Positions 8,536 through 18,664 of a DNA stretch of 64,000 nucleotides are shown piece by piece. Under the pieces are notes generated by a model. The model was not told the origin of the DNA. It made no database searches and saw only the letters and a program-made list of their open reading frames with translations. The first letter of the stretch is position 1; the number at the start of each line of letters is the position of its first letter. A program made the position numbers and the translations under genes. Origin of the DNA: Melioribacter sp. (GTDB taxonomy: Bacteria > Bacteroidota > Ignavibacteria > Ignavibacteriales > Melioribacteraceae); assembly GCA_026417975.1 (NCBI GenBank), contig JAOACD010000015.1, positions 1 to 64,000 on the forward strand, written 5' to 3'.

Positions 8536-8979
8536 ATGGAAAAAGCTAAAATTTTAGAGAAGATAGAAGAAATAGTTGCCTCAGAAGGTTTCCTTCTAAT
8601 AGATCTTATAATGCGAGGAGATGATAAACTTCGAGTTATTGAGGTTTATATTGATGGTGAAAATGCTATAACTACAGATGATTGCATGAAAGTTAGTCGT
8701 GCAGTAGAAAATTTTCTGAATTCAGAAAATATTTTCAAAAATTATCGTCTTGATGTTTCTTCACCTGGTGTAGATAGACCTTTAAAATACTTAGTCCAAT
8801 TTCACAAGCATATAAACAGAAAGTTTGAAGTTAGTTATAAAGAAGGAGATAAAACAATAAAAGTAACAGGGAAACTTATAAGAATTGATGGACAAGATTT
8901 ATACTTTCAGGAACGAAATAATGAATTAAAAATAAATTTTGAAGACATAATAAAAGCAAAAGTATTAATAAGTTTTTGA
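8536..8979 (+). CDS. rimP: Ribosome maturation factor RimP
   Basis: This 147-aa cytoplasmic assembly factor for the 30S subunit has the expected two-domain layout: an N-terminal alpha/beta domain (ILEKIEEIVASEGFLLIDL, then VIEVYIDG and the CMKVSRAVE helix) and a C-terminal SH3-like barrel (about residues 85-147). SSPGVDRPLK is the RimP signature. An in-frame start at 8488 would translate the GC-rich leader hairpin and add 16 residues lacking in the family, so ATG 8536 is chosen. It begins the conserved rimP-nusA-infB-rbfA-truB-ribF-rpsO-pnp cluster and lies 17 bp before nusA. Confidence 0.93.
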   Translation: MEKAKILEKIEEIVASEGFLLIDLIMRGDDKLRVIEVYIDGENAITTDDCMKVSRAVENFLNSENIFKNYRLDVSSPGVDRPLKYLVQFHKHINRKFEVSYKEGDKTIKVTGKLIRIDGQDLYFQERNNELKINFEDIIKAKVLISF

Positions 8980-8996
8980 GTATGGAGGTGAAATAA

Positions 8997-10244
8997 ATGA
9001 ATCTTGAAATAGTAGAATCTTTTGCACAAATGGTGCGAGAAAAGAATGTAGATAAAGATGTTCTCGCAGGAATTATAGAGGATATATTCGGTCTGCTTGT
9101 TAAGAAGAAGTATGGACCAGATGCAAAATATGATGTTGTTGTTAATATGGATAAAGGTGATATAGAAATATTTCTTGAGAGAACTATTGTTGAAAAAGTT
9201 ACAAATCCAAGTACAGAAATAAGTATAGATGAGGTTAATGCACGAGGTAATGAGGAAGGTCTTGAAGTAGGAGAAGACTACGTTGAGAAAATAGAACTTT
9301 CACAATTTGGAAGAAGATTGATTAATCTTGCACGTCAAAGCTTGAATCAAAAGATTCGAGAGATTGAAAAAGATATAGTTTATAATGAATACAAAGAGAT
9401 GATTGGTGAAATAGTTGTTGGAGATATTTATCAAGTTCGTAAAAATGATGTTCTTATTAATCATAATAAAAATGAATTAATACTTCCACGTTCAGAACAA
9501 ATTCCAAAAGAAAAATATAAAAAAGGGGATACAATAAGAGCAGTTGTTAAAGAAGTTAAGAAGACACCAAATGGACCCGTTATTATTGTCTCCCGTGCAG
9601 ATAATATGTTCTTGAAAAGACTATTCGAAATAGAAATTCCAGAAATATATGATGGTGTAATAGAAATAAAAGGAATAGCGCGCGAACCAGGTGAAAGAGC
9701 TAAGGTTGCTGTAGAATCTCAAGATGCAAGGATTGACGCAGTAGGTGCTTGCGTAGGTATGAAAGGTGTAAGAATTCATGCTATAGTTCGAGAATTAAAT
9801 AACGAGAATATAGATGTTATAAATTATTCTGATGACCCAGTAGTTTTTATACAAAGATGTTTAGCACCTGCTAAGCTTAAACAAATTGAAATTGATGAAG
9901 AAGCAAAGAAATGTGTTGTGACTGCAGAAAGCGACCAAATTTCTATGCTTGTAGGTAGAGGAGGAATAAATATAAGATTAGCAATGAAATTGACAGGTTA
10001 TGATATTGAAGTTATAAGGATACAAAAGCAACTTGATGAGTATGAAGAAGACATTGAATTGCCAGAATTACGCGAAGAACTTGGGAGCGATATTGTAGAT
10101 ATACTTATTCAGAACAGATTCGAAACTGCTGTTGAAGTTCTTAAAGCAGGTGTTGATAAACTCAAGGAAATTGAAGGAATAGGCGAAGAAAAAGCAAAAG
10201 AAATTATTCAAATACTTGAAAATCAATTTGAAGAAGAAGAATAA
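8997..10244 (+). CDS. nusA: Transcription termination/antitermination factor NusA
   Basis: This RNA polymerase-associated factor controls pausing, termination and antitermination. Domains in order: the N-terminal RNAP-binding domain (1-130), the S1 domain (about 137-200, GDIYQVRKNDVLINHNKNE), KH1 (about 230-300, with VGACVGMKGVRIHAI) and KH2 (about 303-350, with MLVGRGGINIRLAMKLTG). A short acidic C-terminal segment follows, with a helix-hairpin-helix (KLKEIEGIGEEKAKEI) instead of two full acidic repeats. The length of 415 aa is normal outside Gammaproteobacteria. A strong GGAGGTG site precedes the ATG. A 140-bp gap follows before infB. Confidence 0.96.
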   Translation: MNLEIVESFAQMVREKNVDKDVLAGIIEDIFGLLVKKKYGPDAKYDVVVNMDKGDIEIFLERTIVEKVTNPSTEISIDEVNARGNEEGLEVGEDYVEKIELSQFGRRLINLARQSLNQKIREIEKDIVYNEYKEMIGEIVVGDIYQVRKNDVLINHNKNELILPRSEQIPKEKYKKGDTIRAVVKEVKKTPNGPVIIVSRADNMFLKRLFEIEIPEIYDGVIEIKGIAREPGERAKVAVESQDARIDAVGACVGMKGVRIHAIVRELNNENIDVINYSDDPVVFIQRCLAPAKLKQIEIDEEAKKCVVTAESDQISMLVGRGGINIRLAMKLTGYDIEVIRIQKQLDEYEEDIELPELREELGSDIVDILIQNRFETAVEVLKAGVDKLKEIEGIGEEKAKEIIQILENQFEEEE

Positions 10245-10316
10245 ATAATTCTTTAAAATTTTTCCCAGATTCTCAAAAAGTATAGTTATTTTTAGTTAAA
10301 TAAATTGGTCTAAAAT

Positions 10317-10350
10317 TAAGAGTTAAATAAAATTATTACTCTTATTTTTT
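10317..10350 (+). terminator. Terminator-like hairpin between nusA and infB
   Basis: TAAGAGT (10317-10323) pairs with ACTCTTA (10338-10344), and the intervening AT sequence can extend the stem. Six T residues follow directly. It could cause partial termination or attenuation between nusA and infB. The stem is AT-rich, so strength is uncertain. Confidence 0.4.
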
Positions 10351-10384
10351 AATAAAAAAATTAACGAATAATTTAGGTATTCAA

Positions 10385-13033
10385 ATGCCGGATACAGTTA
10401 AAGAAAAAAAGTTAAGACTTTACAAGTTTGCTGCAGAGTATAATCTTTCTACAGATACTTTAATAGAGTTTCTTCAGAAAAAGGGTTATGATGTAAAATC
10501 ACTAATGGCTCTTTTAACTGAAGAGATGATAAATGATATACGTGTTCACTTTAAGAAGGATATAGAAAAAGCAGAAAAACATTATAAGAAAATCTCAGAA
10601 TTTCAGAAAAAAAGAACAGAACACGAAATTGAACCGGCATTAGAAACTAAAGCACAACCTAAGGCAGTAGAAGAAAAACCTGCTGAAATACAAAAAGAAG
10701 AACAGAAGGTACAAATACAACCTCAGGTAGAAGAAAAATTAACAGAAGATAAACAAATAGAGACTCAACAAGAAGAACCAAAAGTTGTTGAAGAACAAAA
10801 AGTATCAGAATCTCCTAGAGAAGAAATTCCTCAACCAATAAAATCTATTAGTGAAGAAGAAACATTTAAAACCGAAACTGAGATTGAATTAGAGGCTAAA
10901 GAAAAAGGATTGAAGATTATTGGTAAAGTAGAGCTTGAAAAAGGGAAAGAGGAAGAAGCAAAAAAAACTGCAGAAGCACAAGAGACTGTGGCTGAAGAAT
11001 CAGAAGAAACAAAGAAGAAAAAGAAAAAGAAGAAAAAAGTTTTAAAAGCAAAGAAAAAAGGTAAAACTGCAGAAGAGGGAGCAGACGAAACAGCTCTCAA
11101 AAAGAAAAGAAAAATTAGAAAGCTCGAAATAGATAAGCGGGAAGTTGAAGAAGCAATTAAAAGAACGATGTTAAGTTTGGATGAATCGGCTTTAGGTGAA
11201 CGTGCGTTAATAAGAAAGAAAAAACGAAAAGAGAAATTGGAGCAGCAAGAAAAATTATTAGAACAAAAACAACTCGAGCAGAAAAAAATAAAAGTAACAG
11301 AGTTTATAGCAGTAAACGAGCTTGCTAATTTAATGGGTGTACCTGTTAGTGAGGTAATTAAAAAATGTATTAGCCTTGGCTTAATGGTATCAATTAATCA
11401 AAGACTTGATGTAGAAACAATTACATTAATAGCAGATGATTTTGGGTTTGAAGTAGAAATTGTAGATGAATATAAAGCAGAGATTGATACAGATATTGTA
11501 GATCCCGAAGATAAGTTAAAACCTCGTCCCCCTGTTGTTACAATTATGGGACATGTAGACCATGGTAAAACATCGTTGCTTGATTTTATAAGAAGGACAA
11601 ACGTTGTTGCAGGCGAAGCCGGTGGAATTACTCAACATATTGGGGCATACAAAGTAGTTCTTGAAAATGGTAAGGAAATTACTTTTCTTGATACACCAGG
11701 ACACGAAGCATTTACTGCAATGAGAGCAAGAGGGGCAAAGGTTACAGATATTGTAGTACTTGTAGTAGCTGCAGATGATGCTGTTATGCCTCAAACAGTA
11801 GAAGCAATAAATCATGCTCAGGCTGCTAATGTACCTATAATAGTAGCAATAAACAAAATTGACAAGCCAAATGCCAATGCAGAAAAAATAAGACAGCAAT
11901 TAGCAGAAAAAAATATTCTTGTTGAAGATTGGGGCGGTAAATATCAATGTGTTGAAATTTCTGCAAAGACTGGAAAGAATGTTGACTTACTGCTTGAGAA
12001 AATTCTTCTTGAAGCTGAAATGCTTGAACTTAAAGCAAATCCAGATAGACCTGCTCGTGGTACTATTATTGAAGCTCAATTGGATAAAGGTAGAGGTGTT
12101 ACAGCTACTGTTCTTGTTCAAAAAGGAACATTAAGAATTGGTGACCCATTTATTGCAGGTATTACTTATGGAAGAGTTAGAGCTATGTTCGATGAAAGAG
12201 GTAAGAAAGTTTCTGAAGCTTTACCTTCGACTCCTGTGTTAGTATTAGGATTTGAATCTACACCACAAGCTGGAGATACATTTATTGTAGTAGAATCAGA
12301 ACGCGAAGCTCGAGAAATTAGTATAAAACGTCAACAAGTAAGAAGAGAACAAGAACACCGTCAAGTTAGATTACTTACACTTGACGAAGTTGCAAGCCAG
12401 ATTGGCAAAGGAGGTATTAAAGAATTACCAATTATAGTAAAAGGTGATGTGGATGGCTCTGTAGAAGCCCTTTCAGATGCTTTAATGAAATTGTCCAATA
12501 ATGAAGTTTCTGTTAAGGTTATTCATAAAGGAGTTGGAGCAATTTCAGAAGGAGACGTTCTTTTGGCTGCTGCTTCTAGAGCAATTATAATTGGTTTCCA
12601 TGTAAGACCAAATCCAAATGCAAGAAAATTAGCAGAAACAGAAAAAGTAGAAATAAGATTATATAACATCATTTATGATGCAATAAATGCTGTAAAATCT
12701 GCACTAGAAGGAATGCTTTCTCCAATAGTTTCTGAAGAATTGATTGGAACAGCAGAAGTTAGACAAATATTTAAAGTACCAAAAGTTGGAACTGTTGCTG
12801 GCTGTTACGTTCAGGAAGGTAAAATTGTAAGGAATAATAAAATTCGCGTTATTAGAGATGGTATTGTAATTTTCGAAGGACAACTTGAATCGTTAAAAAG
12901 ATTTAAAGATGATGTGCGCGAAGTTGAAAAAGGTTTTGAATGTGGTATGAGCATAGCTAATTTTAATGATTTGAAAGTTGGAGATATAATTGAATCTTAT
13001 AAACTTGTTGAAACAAAGAAAAAGTTAGAATAA
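10385..13033 (+). CDS. infB: Translation initiation factor IF-2
   Basis: This GTPase places initiator tRNA on the 30S subunit and promotes subunit joining. The length is 882 aa. An N-terminal IF2N-type helical domain (residues 1-65, [25 protein letters not shown]) is followed by a long charged linker (about 70-290) rich in Glu/Lys, with a near-pure lysine tract around 205-222. The second IF2N domain is about 295-350. The GTPase domain carries G1 GHVDHGKT 389-396, G3 DTPGH 436-440, G4 NKID 490-493 and SAKTG near 522. Domains II, III and the fMet-tRNA-binding C-terminal domain follow. The lysine tract is encoded by AAG/AAA runs, so an antisense open frame there is an artefact. Confidence 0.97.
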   Translation: MPDTVKEKKLRLYKFAAEYNLSTDTLIEFLQKKGYDVKSLMALLTEEMINDIRVHFKKDIEKAEKHYKKISEFQKKRTEHEIEPALETKAQPKAVEEKPAEIQKEEQKVQIQPQVEEKLTEDKQIETQQEEPKVVEEQKVSESPREEIPQPIKSISEEETFKTETEIELEAKEKGLKIIGKVELEKGKEEEAKKTAEAQETVAEESEETKKKKKKKKKVLKAKKKGKTAEEGADETALKKKRKIRKLEIDKREVEEAIKRTMLSLDESALGERALIRKKKRKEKLEQQEKLLEQKQLEQKKIKVTEFIAVNELANLMGVPVSEVIKKCISLGLMVSINQRLDVETITLIADDFGFEVEIVDEYKAEIDTDIVDPEDKLKPRPPVVTIMGHVDHGKTSLLDFIRRTNVVAGEAGGITQHIGAYKVVLENGKEITFLDTPGHEAFTAMRARGAKVTDIVVLVVAADDAVMPQTVEAINHAQAANVPIIVAINKIDKPNANAEKIRQQLAEKNILVEDWGGKYQCVEISAKTGKNVDLLLEKILLEAEMLELKANPDRPARGTIIEAQLDKGRGVTATVLVQKGTLRIGDPFIAGITYGRVRAMFDERGKKVSEALPSTPVLVLGFESTPQAGDTFIVVESEREAREISIKRQQVRREQEHRQVRLLTLDEVASQIGKGGIKELPIIVKGDVDGSVEALSDALMKLSNNEVSVKVIHKGVGAISEGDVLLAAASRAIIIGFHVRPNPNARKLAETEKVEIRLYNIIYDAINAVKSALEGMLSPIVSEELIGTAEVRQIFKVPKVGTVAGCYVQEGKIVRNNKIRVIRDGIVIFEGQLESLKRFKDDVREVEKGFECGMSIANFNDLKVGDIIESYKLVETKKKLE

Positions 13034-13396
13034 ATGCCATCTTATAGAATTGATAAAGTTGCTAGTTTAATTAAAGAAGAACTAAGCTTAATTTTTTTGC
13101 ATAAAATACAAGACCCAAAGCTTAGTATTATAACTGTTACTAATATTAAAGTAAGTCCCGATTTACGACATACAAAAGTATATCTTTCAGTTTATGATAA
13201 AGATAAAAGACAAGAAGTTCTTGATAAAGTTAATGAACTAAAAGGATGGATTAGAACTCAACTTGCTGGAAGAATTCAGATAAGATTTGTTCCAGAGCTT
13301 GACTTTTATATTGATGATACTCTCGATTATGTGGAAAAGATAGAAAATCTTATCAAAAAAATTCATGAGGATGATAACAAAAAAAATATCAAATGA
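13034..13396 (+). CDS. rbfA: Ribosome-binding factor A
   Basis: This 120-aa KH-fold 30S maturation factor has the family landmarks YRIDKVASLIKEELS at the N terminus, VTNIKVSPDLRHTKVYLSV in the middle, and RIQIRFVPELDFYIDDTLDY near the C terminus. The start codon follows the infB stop codon with no gap, so translation is probably coupled. The 3' end overlaps truB by 32 bp. RbfA works with RimP and IF-2, encoded upstream, in 16S rRNA 5'-end processing and cold adaptation. There is no anomaly. Confidence 0.95.
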   Translation: MPSYRIDKVASLIKEELSLIFLHKIQDPKLSIITVTNIKVSPDLRHTKVYLSVYDKDKRQEVLDKVNELKGWIRTQLAGRIQIRFVPELDFYIDDTLDYVEKIENLIKKIHEDDNKKNIK

Positions 13397-14084
13397 CTAT
13401 GTCCCAAATTTTCAGGAAGGTGAAATTATATTGATTGATAAACCATTCAAGAAAACTTCTTTTGATATTATACATAAAATTAGAAAAGCAATAGATGTTA
13501 AAAAAGTTGGTCATACTGGAACACTTGATCCATTGGCTACAGGTTTGCTAATTGTATGTACAGGTAAAAAAACAAAAGAAATTTCCTCTTTAATGAATTT
13601 AGAGAAAACTTATACAGGTATAATTTCTATAGGTAAAACAACCCCTTCGTATGATATGGAAACCGAGTTTAATTCTCAAAAATCTTATGAATATGTGACT
13701 GAAAATTTAATTTATGAAACAAGAGATAATTTTTTAGGCAAGATAACACAAGTTCCACCCATGTATTCTGCAGTTAAGGTAAATGGGAAAGCTCTTTACA
13801 AATTAGCACGTAAAGGTATAGAGGTAGAAAGAAAACCAAGAGAAGTTTTTATATATAACTTTGATATTGAAAAAATTGATTTGCCTGATATTTATTTTAG
13901 AATTACTTGCTCTTCAGGAACTTATATTCGTGTTATTGCACATGACTTTGGTGAAAAGTTAAAATGTGGTGCATTCTTAAAGTCGCTACGCAGAGTTCAA
14001 ATAGGTGATTTTAGTGTAGATGATGCATTTAGTATTGATGAATTTATTGGATATTTGAAAAATATTTCTTTTACGGTTAATTGA
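13365..14084 (+). CDS. truB: tRNA pseudouridine-55 synthase TruB
   Basis: This enzyme makes pseudouridine 55 in the T-loop of elongator tRNAs. The catalytic motif GHTGTLDPLATG places the nucleophile at Asp55. The EKTY motif (LEKTYTG) and the substrate-binding PPMYSAVKVNGKALYKLAR segment are present, as is CSSGTYIRVIAHDFG near the C terminus. At 239 aa it lacks the C-terminal PUA domain of the E. coli enzyme, as in many Bacteroidota-type proteins. Possible ATGs are at 13365 and 13371, both inside rbfA. It is followed 11 bp later by ribF. Confidence 0.95.
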   Translation: MRMITKKISNDYVPNFQEGEIILIDKPFKKTSFDIIHKIRKAIDVKKVGHTGTLDPLATGLLIVCTGKKTKEISSLMNLEKTYTGIISIGKTTPSYDMETEFNSQKSYEYVTENLIYETRDNFLGKITQVPPMYSAVKVNGKALYKLARKGIEVERKPREVFIYNFDIEKIDLPDIYFRITCSSGTYIRVIAHDFGEKLKCGAFLKSLRRVQIGDFSVDDAFSIDEFIGYLKNISFTVN

Positions 14085-14095
14085 AAGATTCTTAA

Positions 14096-15031
14096 ATGAA
14101 AATTTATTATGATTCAAAAGAATTTGTAAAAAGTAAGAAGTCGGTTGTTACAGTTGGAAGTTTTGATGGTTTGCATTTAGGTCATTTAAAAATTATAGAG
14201 AAACTTTTAGAAATAAGTGAAGAGATTAATGGAACAAGTGTACTTCTAACTTTTGAGCCACATCCTAGGAAAGTTATAACAAAAGGTTATGATTTGAAAA
14301 TTTTAACTTCGCTTGATGAAAAAAAAATACTTTTGGAAAAGTTAGGTTTAGAAAATCTAATAGTGCAAAATTTTACTAAAGAATTTTCCCAAATGACATC
14401 TGATGAATTTATTGATAAAATTTTGGTCAACGATTTAGGAGCTGCTCATATTGTAATTGGACACGACCATAAATTTGGTAAGGATAGATTGGGTGATGAA
14501 TATAAACTGAAAAAGCTCGGTACAAAATATAATTTTGAAGTTACTTCTGTTGATGCCGTTATTATTAATAATGAAGTAGTTAGTAGTACTAAAATTCGAA
14601 ATGCTATACTTAATGGAAATATTCAAATAGCTAATCTTTATCTTGGAAGGAATTACTCGTTGAAAGGAATTGTTGTAGAAGGTAGTAAAAGAGGAAGAAT
14701 TTTAGGTTTTCCTACTGCTAATATTAAACTTTATGATGATAACAAAGCACTTCCTGCAAATGGAGTTTATGCTGTAAAGTGTATTGTAAAAAATCAAAAT
14801 TTTGATGGTATAATGAATATAGGTTATAGACCAACTTTTGAAGATAATCATCAATTAGTTTTGGAAGTAAATTTATTTGATTTTAGCGATAATATTTATG
14901 GTGAAAGCATCGAGGTAAGCTTTATTGAGAGAATAAGGGATGAGAGAAAGTTTAATTCAAAAGAAGATTTAATTTCTCAAATAAAAATAGATATTAATGC
15001 TGCAAAAGAGATTATAAGGAGATTGAATTAA
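14096..15031 (+). CDS. ribF: Bifunctional riboflavin kinase / FAD synthetase
   Basis: This two-domain enzyme converts riboflavin to FMN and then FAD. The N-terminal nucleotidyltransferase (FAD synthetase) domain has VTVGSFDGLHLGHLKII, with the HxGH motif at 27-30, and VVSSTKIRNAI around 165-172 (the S/T-x-x-R-x type motif). The C-terminal flavokinase domain (about 185-311) contains RGRILGFPTANIKL, with its PTAN ATP/Mg motif, and NIGYRPTF. The length of 311 aa is standard. It is part of the truB-ribF-rpsO-pnp order found widely in bacteria. A 67-bp gap follows before rpsO. Confidence 0.96.
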   Translation: MKIYYDSKEFVKSKKSVVTVGSFDGLHLGHLKIIEKLLEISEEINGTSVLLTFEPHPRKVITKGYDLKILTSLDEKKILLEKLGLENLIVQNFTKEFSQMTSDEFIDKILVNDLGAAHIVIGHDHKFGKDRLGDEYKLKKLGTKYNFEVTSVDAVIINNEVVSSTKIRNAILNGNIQIANLYLGRNYSLKGIVVEGSKRGRILGFPTANIKLYDDNKALPANGVYAVKCIVKNQNFDGIMNIGYRPTFEDNHQLVLEVNLFDFSDNIYGESIEVSFIERIRDERKFNSKEDLISQIKIDINAAKEIIRRLN

Positions 15032-15098
15032 TTTTTAACTAATTAATCCTGGTTAATTCTGGGATTACATTGTAAAACAAAAATAAGGAGTTAAAAAA

Positions 15099-15368
15099 AT
15101 GTCAATTTCAAAAGAAAAGAAACTTGAGTTAATTAAAAAATTCGGAGCACATGAAAAAGATAGTGGTAGACCAGAAGTTCAAATAGCAATTTTAACAGAA
15201 CGAATAAATAATCTTACTGCACATTTTGAAACTCATAAAAAAGATCATGCCTCGAGAAGAGGATTGATGCAAATGGTTGGTAAAAGAAGAAGATTATTAG
15301 ATTATTTAATGAAAAAAGATATTGAGAGATATCGTAACATAATTAAAGAGTTAAACATTAGAAAATAG
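15099..15368 (+). CDS. rpsO: 30S ribosomal protein S15
   Basis: The 89-aa primary 16S rRNA-binding protein also bridges to 23S rRNA. The sequence carries the family core: [22 protein letters not shown], then [32 protein letters not shown], and the final [14 protein letters not shown] clear AAGGAG precedes the ATG. The 67-bp leader (15032-15098) is AT-rich. An S15-binding operator, known in several bacteria, could lie there, but I see no convincing pseudoknot. It lies 11 bp before pnp, the usual pairing. Confidence 0.97.
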   Translation: MSISKEKKLELIKKFGAHEKDSGRPEVQIAILTERINNLTAHFETHKKDHASRRGLMQMVGKRRRLLDYLMKKDIERYRNIIKELNIRK

Positions 15369-15379
15369 AGGTTGGTAAT

Positions 15380-17494
15380 ATGGTATACACAAAAGAGGTA
15401 CAGATAGGCAAGCATAAATTAATTTTTGAAACGGGGAAATATGCTAAGCAGGCAAACGGCGCTGTAATGATGCGTTATGGTGATACAATGGTGCTTGTTA
15501 CAGCTGTTATGGGCGATGTTAGGGATGATATTGATTTTTTCCCTCTGAATGTAGAATATCGTGAAAAGTCGTTTGCTGCTGGAAAAATTCCTGGTGGATT
15601 TATTAAAAGAGAAGGGAAACCAAGTGATAAAGAAATATTAAGTGCTAGGCTAATAGATAGACCCATAAGACCACTATTCCCTGAAAATTTTTATAATGAT
15701 ACGCAAATTGTTGCTTTTGTCTATTCTTTTGATAATGAGAATGATGCAGATGTAATTGCTGCCTGTGGTGCTTCAGCAGCTTTAGTAATTTCCGATATTC
15801 CTTTCCTTGAACCTATAGGCGAAGTAAGAGTTGGTAGAATAAATGGAGAATTTATTATAAACCCAACTCTTCAGCAAATTGAAGAAAGCGATATTGAACT
15901 TGTGGTTGCTGGTACAGAAAGTTCTATTATGATGGTTGAAGGAGAAGCTAAGGAAGTAAGTGAAGAAGATATGATTAATGCATTAAAATTTGCTCATGAA
16001 GAAATTAAAAAGATAGTTCAAGTACAGAAAGAATTACGTGAATTATGTGGAAAGCCTAAAATTGAAGTACCTCCTAAAATTATTGATGAAAATCTTCGCA
16101 AAGATGTTTATGAATTGGCCTACGAAAAGTTTAAAACTATAGTTGCTTCAGTTCTTTCAAAAGAGGAACGTTCACAAAAAAATAAAGAGCTTGAAGAAGA
16201 AGTAATTAATGCTCTCAAAGAAAAATATCCAGAGCAAGATAAAGTTATTAAAGAAATTTTGCATGATATGGAAAAAGATTTGATGCGTAAGAGAATTCTA
16301 AATGAAGGACTTAGATTAGATGGAAGAAGACCAAATGAAATAAGACCAATTTCAATAGAACTTGGCTTGTTGCCTCGTCCTCATGGCTCTGCTTTGTTTA
16401 CAAGAGGGGAAACTCAAAGTCTTATGACATTAACATTAGGAACTAAACAGGATGAACAAATTATAGATGGATTACAAGCAGAATTTAGAAAAAGATTTAT
16501 TCTTCATTATAATTTCCCTCCTTTTAGTGTAGGTGAGGTTGGTAAATATACAGGAGTTGGAAGAAGGGAAGTTGGTCATGGTAATCTTGCAGAACGTTCT
16601 CTTAAAAATGTAATTCCACCAGAAGAAAAGTTCCCTTACATGATAAGATTAAATTCTGATATACTCGAGTCTAATGGCTCTTCCTCTATGGCAACGGTCT
16701 GTGCAGGCTCTTTAGCTTTAATGGATGGTGGTGTTCCTATCAAGACAGCTATTGCAGGTATAGCAATGGGACTTGTTAAGGAAGGGGATAAATATGCAAT
16801 TCTTTCTGATATACTTGGTAATGAAGACCATTTAGGTGATATGGATTTTAAGGTTGCTGGTTCAGAAAAAGGAATTACTGGATTTCAGATGGATATTAAA
16901 ATTCAAGGTATCTCATTCGAAATAATGGAAAAAGCACTTCAACAAGCAAAAGAAGGTAGATTGCAAATTCTTAAAATTATGAATCAGGCAATTTCTGCTC
17001 CTCGTCCACATATCTCTATTTATGCACCAACGTTGTTATCAACTAAAATACCTACAGATAAAATTGGTGCTGTAATAGGACCTGGAGGAAAAATTATTCA
17101 AAAAATTCAAAAAGATTATAATGTGGAAATTGTAATTGATGAAGATGGAACTGTTAATATATCTGGACAAGATGCAAAACTTGCAAGAGAAGCAAAAGAA
17201 TACATTAAATGGCTAACGGCAGAACCAGAAGTAGGTAAAAATTATAATGGAAAAGTTGTTCGCATTGCTGATTTTGGTGCATTTGTAGAAATTTTGCCAG
17301 GTGTACAAGGGTTACTTCATATTTCACAAATTGACAATAAAAAAATTGATAAAGTTTCTGATGTCTTGAAAGAAGGTGATACAATTAAAGTTAAGTTACT
17401 AAGTATCGATGGAAATAAATTTACACTCTCAAGAAAAGCTTTGTTGAAAGAGGAAGAACAAAATAAATCTAATGAAGAACAAAAGGATAAATAG
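15380..17494 (+). CDS. pnp: Polyribonucleotide nucleotidyltransferase (PNPase)
   Basis: This phosphorolytic 3'-5' exoribonuclease functions in RNA decay. The 704-aa protein has two RNase PH-like domains (about 10-225 and 310-545) separated by an alpha-helical domain. A KH domain (about 557-615, with IGAVIGPGGKIIQKIQ) and a C-terminal S1 domain (about 622-690, GKVVRIADFGAFVEILPGVQGLLHISQI) follow. The catalytic second core contains SDILGNEDHLGDMDFKVAG. The tail is short and acidic/lysine-rich. It sits directly downstream of rpsO. RNase G is encoded about 1.2 kb further on, so two RNA-decay enzymes cluster here. Confidence 0.97.
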   Translation: MVYTKEVQIGKHKLIFETGKYAKQANGAVMMRYGDTMVLVTAVMGDVRDDIDFFPLNVEYREKSFAAGKIPGGFIKREGKPSDKEILSARLIDRPIRPLFPENFYNDTQIVAFVYSFDNENDADVIAACGASAALVISDIPFLEPIGEVRVGRINGEFIINPTLQQIEESDIELVVAGTESSIMMVEGEAKEVSEEDMINALKFAHEEIKKIVQVQKELRELCGKPKIEVPPKIIDENLRKDVYELAYEKFKTIVASVLSKEERSQKNKELEEEVINALKEKYPEQDKVIKEILHDMEKDLMRKRILNEGLRLDGRRPNEIRPISIELGLLPRPHGSALFTRGETQSLMTLTLGTKQDEQIIDGLQAEFRKRFILHYNFPPFSVGEVGKYTGVGRREVGHGNLAERSLKNVIPPEEKFPYMIRLNSDILESNGSSSMATVCAGSLALMDGGVPIKTAIAGIAMGLVKEGDKYAILSDILGNEDHLGDMDFKVAGSEKGITGFQMDIKIQGISFEIMEKALQQAKEGRLQILKIMNQAISAPRPHISIYAPTLLSTKIPTDKIGAVIGPGGKIIQKIQKDYNVEIVIDEDGTVNISGQDAKLAREAKEYIKWLTAEPEVGKNYNGKVVRIADFGAFVEILPGVQGLLHISQIDNKKIDKVSDVLKEGDTIKVKLLSIDGNKFTLSRKALLKEEEQNKSNEEQKDK

Positions 17495-17581
17495 CTCATT
17501 AAATTTTTCTAATTACTTTGATTTACAAAAAGGAAAGATTTTGAAGTATAAATTTTAGAATAGGCCTTATGGTCATATTAG

Positions 17582-18640
17582 ATGAAAATAGGGAATCTTG
17601 ATATTGGTAATAAACTTTTTTTAGCACCAATGGCAGAAATTACAGATTCATCCTTTAGAAGAATCTGTAAAGAATTAGGTGCTGGCTTAACATTTACACA
17701 AATGGTAAGCGCTGCAGGTGTAATTAAAAACGATTTTGAAACTCTTCGAAATCTTTCCTTTCATAAATCAGAAAAACCTATTGGAATTCAAATTCTAGGT
17801 AAAGATCCTGATATTATTTCTGATGCTGTAAAAGAAATTTCTCAATTAAACCCTGACCTTATTGACCTTAATTGTGGTTGCCCAGTTGCTAAGGTGACTT
17901 CTTATTCAATGGGAGCAGCATTACTTGATGACCCAAAAACTTTAGGACAAATTGTTAATTCAATGGTAAAAGCATCCGGGGGAATTCCGATTTCAGTAAA
18001 AGTAAGATTAGGCAGAAATTTTAAAAAAATTAATGTTATCGAAGTTGCTAAATCTGTTGAAGAAAACGGTGCGGCATTAATATTTATACATGCAAGAACT
18101 CGTGAAGAAAAATATGATGCAGAACCACACTGGGAATGGATAAAGTATGTAAAAGAAAGTATTAAAATTCCTGTAGTTGGTAATGGTTCTTTATTTCATC
18201 CAGAAGATGTTGAAAGAATGTTGAAAGAAACTCAATGCGATTCTGCCATGATTGCAAGAGGTGCTCTTGGTAATCCATTTATATTTAGAAGATATAATAT
18301 GCTTGTAGAAAATGGCTACGACCCAGGAGAACCTGAAATTGATGAAGTTAGAGATGTATTGTTAAAACAGGTAAGCTATCTGGAAGAAGAATATGGAGAA
18401 ATTAGATGTATAGATAAAGTCAAAAAAAATATAATATGGTATTTTATGAAATATCCTGGTATAGACTTCTTAGTAGATAAAATCTTTTCTTTGCAAAATA
18501 TATCTTCTTTAAAATCTCTTGTTACAGAACATACAGAGAAAATAAAAAATAACTACTATGAATTGAATCTGAATAACGACCTACATACTAAATTCAAAAG
18601 AAGAATTTTATTTTGGTTAGATAATGAAAAAGCTATTTAA
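17582..18640 (+). CDS. dusB: tRNA-dihydrouridine synthase (DusB family)
   Basis: This FMN-dependent TIM-barrel enzyme reduces uridines in the tRNA D-loop. The N-terminal FMN-binding motif is LAPMAEITDSSFR (14-26). The catalytic cysteine is most likely Cys100 in LNCGCPV. Downstream FMN/phosphate contacts are VKVRLG, FIHARTREEKYDAEPHWEWI and GNGSLFHPEDVERM, followed by MIARGALGNPFIF. At 352 aa with a C-terminal helical domain it fits the DusB subgroup often found near fis or ribosomal genes. It lies 87 bp after pnp and 24 bp before rng. Confidence 0.93.
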   Translation: MKIGNLDIGNKLFLAPMAEITDSSFRRICKELGAGLTFTQMVSAAGVIKNDFETLRNLSFHKSEKPIGIQILGKDPDIISDAVKEISQLNPDLIDLNCGCPVAKVTSYSMGAALLDDPKTLGQIVNSMVKASGGIPISVKVRLGRNFKKINVIEVAKSVEENGAALIFIHARTREEKYDAEPHWEWIKYVKESIKIPVVGNGSLFHPEDVERMLKETQCDSAMIARGALGNPFIFRRYNMLVENGYDPGEPEIDEVRDVLLKQVSYLEEEYGEIRCIDKVKKNIIWYFMKYPGIDFLVDKIFSLQNISSLKSLVTEHTEKIKNNYYELNLNNDLHTKFKRRILFWLDNEKAI

Positions 18641-18664
18641 GTAAGGAATTAAAAGAGTTTATAG

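Noticed and set aside
10831-11100. Open frame of 89 aa on the minus strand inside infB
   Set aside because: It is the complement of the lysine-tract region (poly-Phe product), an artefact of base composition.
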